Assembly (NCBI RefSeq): GCF_022539505.1
Contig: NC_061508.1
Coordinates: forward strand, 95,087,276-95,151,275
Direction of reading: 5' to 3'
Source of the DNA: Lolium rigidum
Taxonomy: Eukaryota > Streptophyta > Magnoliopsida > Poales > Poaceae
Length of the DNA: 64,000 nucleotides
Shown here: piece by piece, positions 11,949-24,137 of the stretch
Numbering within the stretch: the first letter of the stretch is position 1
How the letters are laid out: each line of letters starts with the position of its first letter
Program-made: the position numbers and the translations under genes
The notes under the pieces: generated by a model
What the model was told of the DNA's origin: nothing
Databases searched by the model: none
Seen by the model: only the letters and a program-made list of their open reading frames with translations

Positions 11949-12048
11949 NNNNNNNNNNNNNNNNNNNNNNNNNNNNNNNNNNNNNNNNNNNNNNNNNNNN
12001 NNNNNNNNNNNNNNNNNNNNNNNNNNNNNNNNNNNNNNNNNNNNNNNN
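11949..12048. other. assembly gap, 100 N
   Basis: Exactly 100 undetermined bases, a conventional placeholder of unknown true length. Confidence 0.98.
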
Positions 12049-12094
<46 letters not shown>

Positions 12095-12955
12095 TGCCTT
12101 TCAAACCTTCTATATATAATAATAATCGGGGGGGGAGGCCCCCGGATGATAACCCGCTGTGGACTTTTAGGCATAATGTTTTCGACGAAGTACTATACCT
12201 TTGGTTTGGAATGCCCACTAAATCTCACTATACTCATCATATGATATGTATGTACTTGTCATGCTTTATTTTGTCAATTTCCTCCTTTTCCAACTTTAAT
12301 TTAATGGAACAACATGCTGCTTCATTTTCTTATGGGAGAGACACTTAGTGAATCAGAATCTCAGTCCCACTCCTTTCTTTAACAATGGTTAACTATCAGA
12401 ATACTGTTTCACCGTTTTTCTCGCAAACAATCATCTTCCACACAATACGGCAACTTTTTGTTACAGCAAGTCGAGAGATTGGCCACAACCCAACTGTTTC
12501 ATAGCAAAGGTAGTTACATGTTGTGCAGTTCCACGTTGGCGCCGAATCCCTTGGTTGCGCCCCCCGCGCGCGTGGCCAGCAAGGCAGACGATCCCCGCCG
12601 CCGCCATCAACCTTTGAACGTGGCCTCCTCCTGCCCTTTAAACCCTTTTAGGCCTCTCTCTTCTTCTCTCTGTGAGGAACCCCGAGCCACGGCAAGATTT
12701 CCCCCCCCTCCAGGCAGTGGTGGCTGCTTTTTTGGAACGGGGGGGGAGGCCGGCGGCGCAGTGGCGCAGAGACGGCCTTGAAGAAATGATGGCCACCCAC
12801 ACGGCCAGCCGGCCGGCTAGTAGCAGGCGGGGGGGGGGGGGGGGACCTTATCACCTCTTTCTTTTTTTTACATCAGCGATGACGGCAGGCAGGCCCCCCG
12901 GCCACCAGGTAGCGGGCAGGAAGGGGACCCCCACACACACACACACACACCAATA
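12049..12955. other. low-quality contig end with homopolymers and damaged LTR copy
   Basis: Opens with 46 C in a row (12049-12094), then further C and G runs (12127-12137, 12700-12750, 12828-12843) and a CA repeat at 12931-12951. Between about 12135 and 12590 it can be followed as a forward copy of the long gypsy LTR at 31256-32857, but with many small insertions, deletions and nonsense stretches. Beyond about 12600 the similarity fades into noise. This looks like error-prone sequence rather than biology. Confidence 0.7.
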
Positions 12956-14442
12956 GTTTTGGAAGCTAGATGAGTCCCGAAAAGGAGTATATGTATCAAA
13001 AAGAAAGTAACCACGGAACTCAGCGTAGTGACCGACAATCCCCACTTTTGGAACGAGCGTGCACCACGTAGCATATATGTGTGTATTTATGACTAACAAA
13101 ACGGTTAATAGTGGTCATCTCACACCTTGAATGCAACAGATAAATGTTTATTCCTCTCGATACAAGGTTTAGGCTAGCAAGGCTTATTTGAAACAAACAC
13201 AAGGATGAACGGTACAGCAAAACTCACATAAAAGACATATTGTAAACATTATAAGACTCTACACCGTCTTCCTTGTTGTTCAAACTCAAAACTAGAAATT
13301 ATCTAGACCTTAGAGAAACCAAATATGCAAACCAAATTTTAGCATGCTCTATGTATTTCTTCATTAATGGGTGCAAAGCATATGATGCAAGAGCTTAAAC
13401 ATGAGCACAACAATTGCCAAGTATCACATTACCCAAGACATTTATAGCAATTACTACATGTATCATTTTCCAATTCCAACCATATAACAATTTAACGGAG
13501 GAGAAACTTCGCCATGAATACTATGAGTAGAAATCAAGGACATATTTGTCCATATGCTACAGCGGAGCGTGTATCTCTCCCATAGAGTGAATGCTAGGAT
13601 CCATTTTATTCAAACAAAACAAAAACAAAAACAAACCGACACTCCAAGAAAAAGCACATAAGATGTGGCCGAATAAAAATGTAGTTTCAGGGGAGGAACC
13701 TGATAATTTGTTGATGAAGAAGGGGATGCCTTGGGCATCCCCAAGCTTAGACGCTTGAGTCTTCTTGATATATGCAGGGGTGAACCACCGGGTGCATCCC
13801 CAAGCTTAGAGCTTTCACTCTCCTTGATCATGTTGCATCATACTCCTCTCTTGATCCTTGAAAACTTCCTCCACACCAAACTCGAAACAACTCATTAGAG
13901 GGTTAGTCCACAATATAAATTGACATATTCAGAGGTGACACAATCATTCTTAACACTTCTGGACATTGCATAATGCTACTGGACATTAGTGGATCAAAGA
14001 AATTCATCCAACATAGCGAAAGAGGCAATGCGAAATAAAAGGCAGAATCTGTCAAAACAGAACAGTTCGTATTGACGAATTTTAAAATGGCACCAGACTT
14101 GCTCAAATGAAAATGCTCAAATTGAATGAAAGTTGCGTACATATCTGAGGATCATGCACGTAAATTGGCATAATTTTCTGAGCTTCCTGCAGGGCAGTGG
14201 CCTCAGATTCGTGACAGCAAAGAAATCTGGAACTGCGCAGTAATCCAAATCTAGTACTTACTTTTCTATCAACGGCTTAACTTGGCACAGCAAAACTCAA
14301 AACTAAGATAAGGAGAGGTTGCTACAGTAGTAAACAACTTCCAAGACACAAAATAAAAACAAAGTACTGTAGGTAAAAACATGGGTTGTCTCCCATAAGC
14401 GCTTTTCTTTAACGCCTTTCAGCTAGGCGCAGAAAGTGTGTA

Positions 14443-15087
14443 TCAAGTATTATCGAAGGGTGGTGCTTCTACAGCGGGGTATGGGCTCTTCTCAACCAGG
14501 CATATTATATTAGATACATAAGTTTTAGCATCTCCCTTTTCATTAGTCTTAGGCGTGCTACTCTCATCAAACAAATTTTCAGGAACAAGCCAAGCATAAT
14601 TATTTTCTAGTGCATCATTCATAGCTAGGAGCTTGCATGGTATTGGTGCTTTGATCTCCCCACCATCATCAATATTATTAGTGTATCTTATTCTATCCAT
14701 ATCCATCTTTTCAAGGAGACTAGCAAAATTAGTAGGAGAACCAAGCATATTAAATTTAGCAAAGACCTTTCTAGCTTCTCTTGCTAGACCACCAAATTCT
14801 CTAAGAAGGGTTTCTAAAACAAAATCTTTCTTTTCCCCTTCTTCCATATCACCAAGTGTGAAAAACATGTGTTGGATCATAGGATTAAGATTAACAAATT
14901 TAGTTTCCAACAAGCGAACTAAATGCGCAGCAGCAATTTCATAAGTAGGCGCAAGATCTACCAAGTGTCTATCTTCAAAATTTTCAATGGTACTAACATG
15001 GTTGAAGAATTCTTCTATATTATTTCTCCCAACTATAGACCCACGTCCTACCGGTATGTTCTTTGTGGTAAAATTAAAAGGAAACAT
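14443..15087 (-). CDS. gag-like protein of reverse gypsy element
   Basis: A 214-codon uninterrupted frame begins at an ATG at 15087 (MFPFNF), downstream of the primer site; the longer frame to 15414 only adds LTR and leader. It has a mostly helical composition and lies where gag begins in this element. No CCHC zinc knuckle and no protease follows. It may be a shortened structural protein mobilised by relatives in trans, or a decayed gag. Confidence that it is element-encoded is good; its function is inferred from position. Confidence 0.5.
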   Translation of the reverse strand: MFPFNFTTKNIPVGRGSIVGRNNIEEFFNHVSTIENFEDRHLVDLAPTYEIAAAHLVRLLETKFVNLNPMIQHMFFTLGDMEEGEKKDFVLETLLREFGGLAREARKVFAKFNMLGSPTNFASLLEKMDMDRIRYTNNIDDGGEIKAPIPCKLLAMNDALENNYAWLVPENLFDESSTPKTNEKGDAKTYVSNIICLVEKSPYPAVEAPPFDNT

Positions 15088-15294
15088 GATGAAATAAGTA
15101 AAGTAAATGCAAGTAACTAATTTTTTTTGTGTTTTTGATATAGCAAACAAGATAACAAATAAAGTAAAACTAGCAACTAATTTTTTTGTATTTTGATTTA
15201 GTGCAGCAAACAAAGTAGTAAATAAAACTAAGCAAGACAAAAACAAAGTAAAGAGATTGAGAAGTGGAGACTCCCCTTGCAGCGTGTCTTGATC

Positions 15295-15312
15295 TCCCCG
15301 GCAACGGCGCCG
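15295..15312 (-). other. primer-binding site, tRNA-Asp type
   Basis: On the minus strand GGCGCCGTTGCCGGGGA lies 12 bases inside the 5' LTR. It complements the 3' end of plant tRNA-Asp as I remember it (CCCGGCAACGGCGCCA). Confidence 0.65.
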
Positions 15313-15324
15313 TGAAAATATGCT

Positions 15325-16929
15325 TGATGGCGTGTATTTCACACGTTCGTTGGGCAACCCCAAGAGGAAGGTATGATGAGCACAGCGGCAAGTTTTCCCT
15401 CGTAAAGAAACCAAGGTTTATCGAACCAGGAGGAGCCAAGAAGCACGTTGAAGGTTGATGGCGGCGGGATGTAGTGCGGCGCAACACCCGAGATTCCGGT
15501 GCCAACGTGGAACCTGCACAACACAACCAAAGTACTTTGCCCCAACGAAACAGTTGAGGTTGTCAATCTCACCGGCTTGCTCGTAACAAAGGATTAACCG
15601 TATTGTGTGGAAGATGATTGTTTGCAGAGAAAACAAGTAAAAACAAGTATTGCAGTAGATTGTATTTCAATAAAGAGAATTGGACCGGGGTCCACAGTTC
15701 ACTAGAGGTGTCTCTCCCATAAGACGAACGAGCATGTTGGGTGAACAAATTACGGCTTGGGCAATTGACAAATAAAGAGAGCATGACCATGCACATACAT
15801 ATCATGATGAGTATAGTGAGATTTAATTGGGCATTACGACAAAGTACATAGACCGCCATCCAACCGCATCTATGCCTAAAAAGTCCACCTTCAGAGTTAT
15901 CATCCGAACCCCCTCCAAGTATTAAGTTGCAAAGCAACGGACAATTGCATTAAGTATGGTGCGTAATGTAATCAACAACTACATCCTTAGACATAGCATC
16001 AATGTTTTATCCCTAGTGGCAACAAAGACAACACAACCTTAGAACTTTCTCGTCACTCGTCCCGGTGTCAATGCGGGCATGAACCCACTATCGAGCATAA
16101 GTACTCCCTCTTGGAGTTAAAAGTAAAAACTTGGCCGAGCCTCTACTAGAAACGGAGAGCATGCAAGATCATAAACAACACATAAGCATAACTTTGATAA
16201 TCAACATAACAAGTATTCTCTATTCATCGGATCCCAACAAACGCAACATATAGAATTACATATAGATGATCTTGATCATGATAGGCAGCTCACAAGATCC
16301 GACAATGATAGCACAATGGGGAGAAGACAACCATCTAGCTACCGCTATGGACCCATAGTCCAGGGGTAGACTACTCACTCATCACTCCGGAGGCGACCAT
16401 GGCGGTGTAGAGTCCTCCGGGAGATGATTCCCCTCTCCGGCAGGGTGCCGGAGGCGATCTCCAGGATCCCCCGAGATGGGATCGGCGGCGACGGCGTCTC
16501 GGCAATGTTTTCCGTATCGTGGCTCTCGGTACCGGGGGTTTCGTCACGGAGGCTTTAAGTAGGCGGAAGGGCAAGTCGAGAGGCGGCACGGGGGCCCGGA
16601 CCATAGGCCGGCGCGGCCGGGGTGGGGCCGCGCCGCCCTAGGGTTTGGCCACCCCGTGGCCCCTCTCCGTCTCGTCTTCGGTCTTCCGGAAGCTTCGTGA
16701 GAAAATAGGCCTCTCGGGCTTTTATTTCGTCCAATTCCGAGAATATTTCTTTACTAGGATTTCCGAAACCAAAAACAGCGAGAAACAAAGAACTGGCACT
16801 TCGGCATCTTGTTAATAGGTTAGTTCCAGAAAATGCACGAATATGACATAAAGTGTGCATAAAACATGTAGATAACATCAATAATGTGGCATGGAACACA
16901 AGAAATTATCGATACGTTGGAGACGTATC
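15325..16929 (-). repeat. 5' LTR of reverse gypsy element
   Basis: Read on the minus strand it starts TGATACGTCTCCAACGTATC at 16929 and ends CGCCATCA at 15325 (1605 bp). It is closely similar over its length to the forward LTR at 31256-32857. Confidence 0.8.
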
Positions 16930-16952
16930 ACTGCTCCACGACGCGCGCGTGG

Positions 16953-17051
16953 TGTGCTGCTCCTCCGCGGCGAGGTCGGGGACGAGGTGCTGCTCCTCCG
17001 CGGCGAGGTCGGGGACGAGGTGCTGCTCCTCCGCGGCGAGGTCGAGGACGA
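16953..17051. repeat. three tandem copies of a 33-bp unit
   Basis: The unit contains TGCTGCTCCTCCGCGGCGAG and GTCGGGGACGAGG, repeated three times nearly exactly. The period is a multiple of three, so all frames stay open. It sits in a GC-rich segment (16930-17340) that might be a captured exon; no protein is recognised. Confidence 0.75.
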
Positions 17052-17451
17052 GGTCGCAGACGAGGTGGGAGAGGCGGTCACCGACGGTGAATCGAGGTGG
17101 AGAGGCCACCGATGGGAGGAGGGGGATCGAGGTTGAGGGGATCTGGCCGTCGGGGTCTATAGAAGCTCGTGTGAGAGGAGGGGTGGCGTCGCTCAGGGGA
17201 GGTGTGGCGGCCGCCGGTGGGAGGTGGCGTCGCTCACGGGAGGGGTGGCGCCGCGGGGAGTGGCAGTCGCCGGCGGGGATTCGAGGGGGAGTGGGGAAAA
17301 ATCTCGTTCTGGCCACAGTGGGGAATGGACGGGGGATTTTGGCTAAGTCCCAGACACCCTTAGCAATAGCGCACCTCTAGTGGTGCGCCACTATGAGGCT
17401 TAACAATGGCGCACCTCTAGGGGTGCGCCACAACCACTTTATGTCTGGGTC

Positions 17452-18043
17452 AAAAAAAACGCGGGGGCAATTGACATAATCTGATTAGTACCACATTGGC
17501 TCTGTCCCTGGTTGGTTTGTGCCAAACCTAGCCGGCCAGGTTCGAACCCTGGCGGCCCCAATTTTTTTCCTTTTCTTTTTAAATTGATTTAACACTATAA
17601 TAAACATCCTAAATAGCATAATACACCAAAATAAAAGGCATAAATAATTATAATTATGTAGAATATTTAAAATACTATAGAATATTTAAAATACTATAGA
17701 ATCTAGAAAATATCCAAAAATATAAATTATATGTCTATTTTGATCGGTACAATGTGTAGATTAACAATATGACATCCATTATTCATACAAGAAAATGATA
17801 CATAATTATCTTTTCACAATCTTCTTGCCCTTCCTTCTCGCGGTTGAATAATTTAGCCCCGGAACTCCTAGACTTCTTCTCTTGAATGGACGGCCTTTAG
17901 GTAGGGTGGTCCCTGCTTCTTCTTGTTGTGTATGGTTCTTCATCATCGTCGTCGTCATCTTCCATCTTAGGATCGCCGTACTCGGTCAAAGTCTAGCTCG
18001 TTGGCGGCTCCATCCATTCCGATGATGCTCCTTTTGCCTCTCC
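17452..18043. other. AT-rich CACTA internal sequence, no gene
   Basis: Non-coding AT-rich sequence with a short palindrome (CCAGGTTCGAACCCTGG, 17536-17552) and tandem AATATTTAAAATACTATAG (about 17661-17702). Confidence 0.5.
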
Positions 18044-19418
18044 TCACGACAACACTGAGCTGGGCTTTTGCGGGTCGGTGATGAAGAAGCATTGCTCCAC
18101 TTGGGAAGCTAGTACCCATGGCTCATATTTCGCGGTGACCTTTGCGCCCGCTGTCTTGGATTTGGCTTCGGGTATAACCATGGTGGTGAAATGTCGGTCT
18201 TCTTTTACGACGTTCTTGGCCCACCTGACACGGAACATCGGCACATTCTCTCCGGCGTAGCTCAGCTCCCGGATCTCCTCGATCTTTCCGTAGTATCTCT
18301 CGCTTGATGTCACCTGGTGTAGGACTCCATCGTTACCCCGGAGTTCGATAATCGCTCTTCATGTCCTTTTCCTCGGTGTAGAATGTGTAGCCGTTGATAT
18401 CGTACGCCCGAAATGTCATCAGGTTGTGTTCGGCGCCCTGTGACAAGGCGAATATGAGTTTTTCTTCGGCGGAAGAATCCTCGTCTATAGGGTACGTCAG
18501 CATCTTGTCCTTGAACCACCGCGTGAAGGTTGAGTTGTGCTCTTTGATTATATCTCTGTCCGTCCTCTGTTGGCCCCGATCATTGTACGTCGTGGCGATG
18601 AAGGTTTTGTGCTCTACCACCCAAGGATCGACCACGTCTATGTGTTGTAGCGCGACTAGGTTTGCTCTTTCAAAGTCGGCGATTCGACCCTTGAAGTCGA
18701 CATGCATTTCGCGGCTACCCTCGCGGTGACCCCATCCAGCGAGCTTCCCGAGGTGCCTCGTTTACGGGCGGACGGATGGGATTCTCGATTTCTAGATAAC
18801 TCGTGCGGAAGGAGATGCACTCTTCGGTCAGAAAGCCCTTGGCTATGCTTCCGTCCGGACGTGCCCTGTTGCGAACGTACCCTTTGATGACACCATTCAT
18901 CCTTTCGAACGGCATCATGCTCGTGCGGGAACGTCGGCCCCAGTTGGATGATATCCTCCACGATATGTACCAGCAGATGCACCATAACGTCGAAGAATGC
19001 GGGCGGGAAGTACATCTCAAGCTCGCACAGTATCACCACGATCTTTTCCTGTAGCCTTCTAAGTTGCCTCACGCCAACAGACTTCCGAGAGATGACGTCG
19101 AAAAAGTTGCATAGGCCAAAAAGCGTTTCACGGACGTGCGCGTCCATGATCCCACGGATTGCAACCGGAAGTATCTGCGTCATCAGCATGTGACAGTCGT
19201 GAGACTTCATCCCGCTGAACCTCTGCTTCGCTTTGTCTAGGTACCTGCTTATCTTCCCCGCGTAACCGTAAGGAAGTTTTACTCCTAGGAGACAGTCGAA
19301 AAACTGCTCGATCTCCTTCGACTTAGAGTGAAGCACGCGGGGGCAGTAATATTCGATCTTTTTGGCCTTTTTGCCCTTGCGACGACTTTGCATGTCCTCC
19401 GCCTCATCATCGTCATCG

Positions 19419-19449
<31 letters not shown>

Positions 19450-21412
19450 TAGGGCGTCCCGCGTGAAGCTCCTCCCTGATCCCAATTGATTGCAAGTCGT
19501 ACCTTGCTTTCGGCCCATCTTTGGTCTTCTCTGGCATGTTGAGGAGGGTACCAAGCGGACTCTCGCACACGTTCTTCGTGATGTGCATGACATCAAGGCT
19601 GTGAGGCACACGGAGGATCTTCCGATACGGCAAGTCCCGAAAACAGACCTCGTCTTCCATACCTTAAGCGGCGGCTCCGGCGCCTTTCGCTTCTTTCCCG
19701 GCGGTGGGCACTCTTTCCAATTTTTCAATAGCTCGTCTATTTGCTCGCCGCTTCTCGTACGTGGCCGTCTTCGTGGTTCGTCTTGACCATCGAACAGATC
19801 CTTGCGTTTCCTCCATGGGTCGTCCTCGCGAAGCCACCTTCGATGTCCCATGAACACCGTTTTCGAGGACCCAGGATCTCTATCTAGCTAGCGGTACGTT
19901 GTGTCGTCCATGCACCTGACGCATGCATTGAATCCGTGGACCACCTGCCCCGCGACATATCCGTAACCGAGAAAGTCGTGCACCGTCGTGAGCAACGCGG
20001 CTCTCATAGGGAAATATTCTTCCGCGGCGGTGTCCCACGTGTTGGCAGGCGCGTCCCATAGCGTGGCTAGCTCCTCTTTCAGAAGCCCCATATACAGATT
20101 GATGTCGTTCCCTGGTTGTTTCGGCCCTTCAATTAGCATACTCATTTGAATGTACTTCCTCTTCATGCACAACCGGGGGGAGGTTGTACATCCACACAAA
20201 CACGGGCCGGGTGCTATGCGTGCTCGCTCCGGCTGCCAAACGGATTGACTCCATCGGTGCCCGCGCCCAGCCTTATGTTCCTAGGATCGTCCCCAAATTC
20301 CGGGTACTCGAGGTTCAACGCATTCCACCGGCTAGCATCCGAAGGGTGTCTCAACATCCTCGTCCTTTTTCTTTTTCTTTGGATCATCTGCGTCATCTTC
20401 TCCCTTCCTCATCTCCGCGTGCCGGCGCATTAGCTTTGCTTGCTTAGGATCCGCGAAATACCGCTGCAGACGAGGAGTGATCGGAAAGTACCACACCACC
20501 TTCCGAGGAGCTTTCTTCCCCTTCTTGTACCGACCGACGCCGCACTCCGGACATATGGTACACTCCGCGTGCTCGTTCCGATAAATGATGCAATCGTTCA
20601 AGCACACATGGTATTTCACATGCGGTAAATCCAGAGGACACACGATTTTCTTGGCCTCCTCGATACTAGTCGGACACGTGTTACCTTTGGGAAGACGTTC
20701 TCGCCGGAATGACATGTTGTCGTTGAAGGATGTGTCGGTCATTTTGTGCTTTACCTTCATCTCTAGAGCCATGAGCGTTACTTTCGGGCGGGTATCCTCC
20801 GGCCTGCATCCTTCATACAATGGAGTAACCGCGTCTACCTCCGAGTTGATCCATCTTGGCTTTCTCTCGGGCGGCAGCTCTTGCGTTACTCGTCTGCTTG
20901 AGAAGCAGCACTTGAAGATAAGGGTCCTGCACCCAGTCCATCGACGATGGTCCATCGTCTTCATCTTCATGATAGTCATGATGACCTCCATCTTGATCTT
21001 CTTCATGATCAGGTCCAGGATCTCCTACATTGTGATCATGATCATCTCCGGGATCTTCTACATCCTGATCATGTCCGAGATCTTCTACATCCTGATCACC
21101 TCCTTCCTTATTTCTTGTTGAAATCCCATGGACAAATTCATAATCATCTTCGTCGCCTTCCCACCGATAGCCATCCATGAAACCACGCATGAGAAGGTGG
21201 TCCCGCACCATATCGGCTTTAGGGTCCATAAGGCTCGTCTGCTTGCATCTTCGACACGGACATCTTATCTCCTTTTGGTTATTTCTAATCATCTCGGCTG
21301 TCGCGGCTTTCAAAAACCTAGCCACAACGCCTTCACTCATCATGCGGACCATGGTCGCCTGCGGATATAGAGAAAATGGATATCTTAGCATACCAAAAGA
21401 AAATTTTGGCAT
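18044..21412 (-). pseudogene. CACTA TNP2-type transposase, multiply frameshifted
   Basis: Minus-strand blocks in order match the TNP2 transposase layout. First is an N-terminal transposase-associated domain with a Cys pair (CPCRRCK, near 21270). Next is a segment with CPECG and WYFPITPRLQRYF (about 20590-20440), typical of the transposase_21 family. Then come VVHGFNACVRC (about 19915), HSLDVMHITKNV (about 19600), a long DUF4218-like region (about 19360-18890) and a DUF4216-like end (18313-18044). An (ATC)n run at 19400-19448 encodes a string of Asp. The blocks lie in different frames (for example at 18900 and 20330), so no full transposase can be made; some breaks may be introns. TNP2 proteins cut and rejoin CACTA ends. 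Confidence 0.8.
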
Positions 21413-22019
21413 GACCTTCCCTAAAAATAGGACATGTATATACGTAGTATGCCCAACATTCGCCGAAACGGAAATGAATCAACGTTTCGGCAAAATATTG
21501 GCAACTCCATCGTATTTCAAATCCCTGCAAACAAAAACACATGCAACACATGTGTGGAGGCTTCGCATATACAACACATGTGGATCCGGAGGCTTCGCAT
21601 ACAACACACATGCACGTGACGCTTTTCGCGCATGCGCACAACACATGATCATCGAGCTTCGCACATAACATATGTGCACACACACGTGTACGTGACGTGT
21701 GTGCAAGACGATCGGAACCGGTCACACACAAAGCATAAAACCAACAAAGTTACCGATACGGCGAGACCTAGAGTGTTGGATGAGGTAAAAAGTTGAGATT
21801 GAGTAGGGTATTGAGCTAAGAAAGCTTCACCATTACTTACCTATGAAGAAAATTAAGTTTACCAACTTAATTTTGGTGAATGAAGAGGTGAAAATGAGGT
21901 GGAAAGGAGGGGCAACACGACCAGATCCAGATTTGGTGGGAGGTGGTGGTGGAAGAGTGTTTGGGGAAAGTGGGTGGCACATGTGAGTGGAGGGGTTAAA
22001 AGCAGGAAATGGTCCCAGG

Positions 22020-22500
22020 TTAGCAGTGGCGCACCACCTAGCCGTGCGCCACTGCTAGGGTGACATAGCAATGGCGCACTGCTAGGTGGTGCGCCACTGC
22101 TAAGCCTCTCATCTCTAAATGGGCTCTGGCCACCCCCTAGCAGTGGCGCACCTGGTGACATGCGCCATAGGTAACCTATGTAGCAGTGGCGCACCGACGA
22201 AGTGCGCCATTGCTAAGCCTATCATCTCTAAACGGGCTCTGGACACCTCCTAGCAGTGGCGCACCTCACCAACGTGCGCCATAGGTAAGAAATGTAGCAG
22301 TGGCGCACCCCGGAGACGTGCGCCACTACTAGGTTGGGGGAGGAGCTGGCCTCCTGTCACCACTTACTTATGGCGCACCACAATCAAGGTGCGCCACTAC
22401 TACTTTTGTAACAGTGGCCCACCGTTTTGTGGTGCGCCACTGCTAAGTAGTAGTGGCGCACGGCAGTCATGGTGCGCCACTGCTGGCAGTCTTACGGCTA
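22020..22500. repeat. CACTA subterminal repeats
   Basis: Many copies of GCAGTGGCGCAC and the inverted form GTGCGCCACTGC in alternating orientation, the usual binding sites for CACTA-encoded protein near the ends. Confidence 0.8.
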
Positions 22501-22629
22501 GGCCTTTTCCTAGTAGTGTATATCTAGACGAGTTTTAGTGTGTAGATACATGTGAATTTAGACGAATTGCTCGAACTAATTTGGAAAGGTGGGAGTAGTA
22601 TAGTTATAATTTTATGGGAGTGGTGTTTT

Positions 22630-22963
22630 GGCATCCGGGAGCATATGCTCCTTTTTTATTTTTTTAAATGCATTTTCAAAATACTGAAAATTTCAAACAC
22701 AAAGTACACGTTCACAAAATGGTTCCACGGAAAACCGACATTTCTAGTGTCATGTGTAAACTAGACAATTTTTGGTGTGAAAAAAGGTTGCGTACCTGAC
22801 ATTTTTTTTGTCTTTTTCACACAAGTTACAAAAATGTCATTTTTTTCGCAAAAAAATGTGTGCACGTATAATGTCGATACGTAAGCGCGAAATTTTTTGT
22901 TCAAATTTTTTGACATTTCAAAATAATTTTTCCGGTGGCAGGAGCATATGCTCTCATGTACCG
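22630..22963. mobile_element. foldback-type MITE
   Basis: Imperfect inverted ends built around the palindrome GAGCATATGCTC: left GGGAGCATATGCTCC (22638-22652), right GGAGCATATGCTCTCATG (22941-22958). AT-rich interior. Superfamily not determined. The rest of 22520-24137 has no gene. Confidence 0.45.
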
Positions 22964-23332
22964 AATTGAATTTATGTAACTTTATATATAACTTATATCC
23001 TACATCTTCTAACTAAAAAGTACCGACTTCTAGATAGCGAGCGAGCATACTATATTTTTTTAAAACAGACTCAACTATTTGTACGGAGTAAGGTTTGTAT
23101 TTATATAAAGCTAATCGCGTTGAAATCTGCTCCACTGTATGAGTACACTTCTACAAGGAAAACTAAAGAGCTCCATGTAAATTGGGAGCTGCGTTTGTCT
23201 TTGTGGCGTAACTTGATTTAGCCTTCACGTGAAAATCTAGGATTTCCTGAAATCTTTATAGCTCTTTTTTATCTATAAACAATCCAAGCGGGACTTAAGC
23301 GGGTAAGTTTTGGATTGCCTTGCATGTTTAGG

Positions 23333-23500
23333 GATGGCACCCGTAGGGTATGGGTACAGGTAGAGTCATCTCATTCCCGTACCCGTCGTGTTTAATCTTA
23401 CCCATCATTCGTACCCATACCCGTCAACGGGTATAAGTTTTTTCCATACCCATCACCCGGCAGGGTAAATGGGTATCCGCAGGTAAAAAATACCCGCTCT
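23333..23500. repeat. degenerate TACCCG/CGGGTA repeat
   Basis: A dense cluster of TACCCG, TACCCAT and CGGGTA words in both orientations, able to fold back on itself. It resembles a grass MITE type that I cannot name. Confidence 0.4.
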
Positions 23501-24137
23501 TACTTGGAGCCCAGAACCACGATAACATGCATTGAAAAAAAGAAGCATATTTGGTTACCTCATCATGATTCTCATTGCTTGCCTCAGAAACACCGATCAG
23601 CGTCTTCTAGCCGATAGTATCCGAGCTCGCACCAACCTCGTCTGAAGTGGTATCAGAAACGCAAGCTCGTCTAAAATCCGTACTTGCACCCAAACTCTGG
23701 AAGAAACCACACAAATCAACATCGAGCTGAGTGTGAAATTTCAGAACAGGGTCAGCACCTCCCTCTCCAAGATATACATGTCACAGCCCTGCAAGTACTA
23801 CCAACTCCGCCCAGCTCTTGAACGGCACAACCAACTCCTCTTCGGTGGCGCGATCTGGGCTGGAGCAAGAACGGCTATGGTGTTGTTTCTATAAAAACTA
23901 ATAATTTGCGTTGCACGGTTCGAACGGGGGTCGACGCAAACACACAGGTAGAGAAAAGGGCCTAATTTTGTGTCATGCACTTGACCCAGATAGACAAAAA
24001 AAAAGGGACAAATTGTGACCTTAGTTCAATGTTAGCCCGGGGTTTGGGAGGATCCTAGATCCGCTCTTAACTGTTGTATTGTTACAAAGTTTGTAATTTT
24101 TGAATCATGTTAATCAAATAGGCTTTTTTTAGATCAA

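Larger units (their letters stand above)
12956..16929 (-). mobile_element. gypsy retrotransposon with long LTRs (Sabrina-like), reverse orientation
   Basis: The 5' LTR is at 15325-16929, the primer site at 15295-15312 and a gag-like frame at 14443-15087. From 14440 down to 12956 there is long non-coding sequence, including CATCCCCAAGCTTAG polypurine-type motifs (13735 and 13795 on plus). The 3' LTR is not present in good sequence; the element dissolves into the low-quality block. From memory the ends and layout fit the abundant Triticeae family Sabrina or a close relative; this is unchecked. Confidence 0.65.
16930..22519 (-). mobile_element. CACTA (EnSpm) transposon, left end missing
   Basis: The right end reads CCTTTTCCTAGTAGTG, the reverse complement of the CACTACTAGGAAAAGG terminus of Triticeae CACTA elements, ending at 22519. 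Subterminal repeats (GCAGTGGCGCAC and its inverse GTGCGCCACTGC) fill 22020-22500 and recur at 17360-17435 near the other side. In between lies a broken TNP2-type transposase on the minus strand. The left CACTA terminus is absent: the reverse gypsy LTR ends at 16929, so the gypsy element probably inserted into this transposon and the rest was lost. Confidence 0.8.

Noticed and set aside
12049..12094. 46-base C tract as a functional quadruplex or regulatory element
   Set aside because: It starts at the last N of a gap in a block full of homopolymer errors; artefact is far more likely.
16953..17051. CRISPR-like array
   Set aside because: The 33-bp units are contiguous without spacers and the genome is a plant's.
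17536..17552. T-arm-like palindrome CCAGGTTCGAACCCTGG followed by CGGCCCCA, suggesting a tRNA
   Set aside because: No matching acceptor 5' strand, D-arm or anticodon arm lies upstream; only an isolated palindrome inside CACTA sequence.
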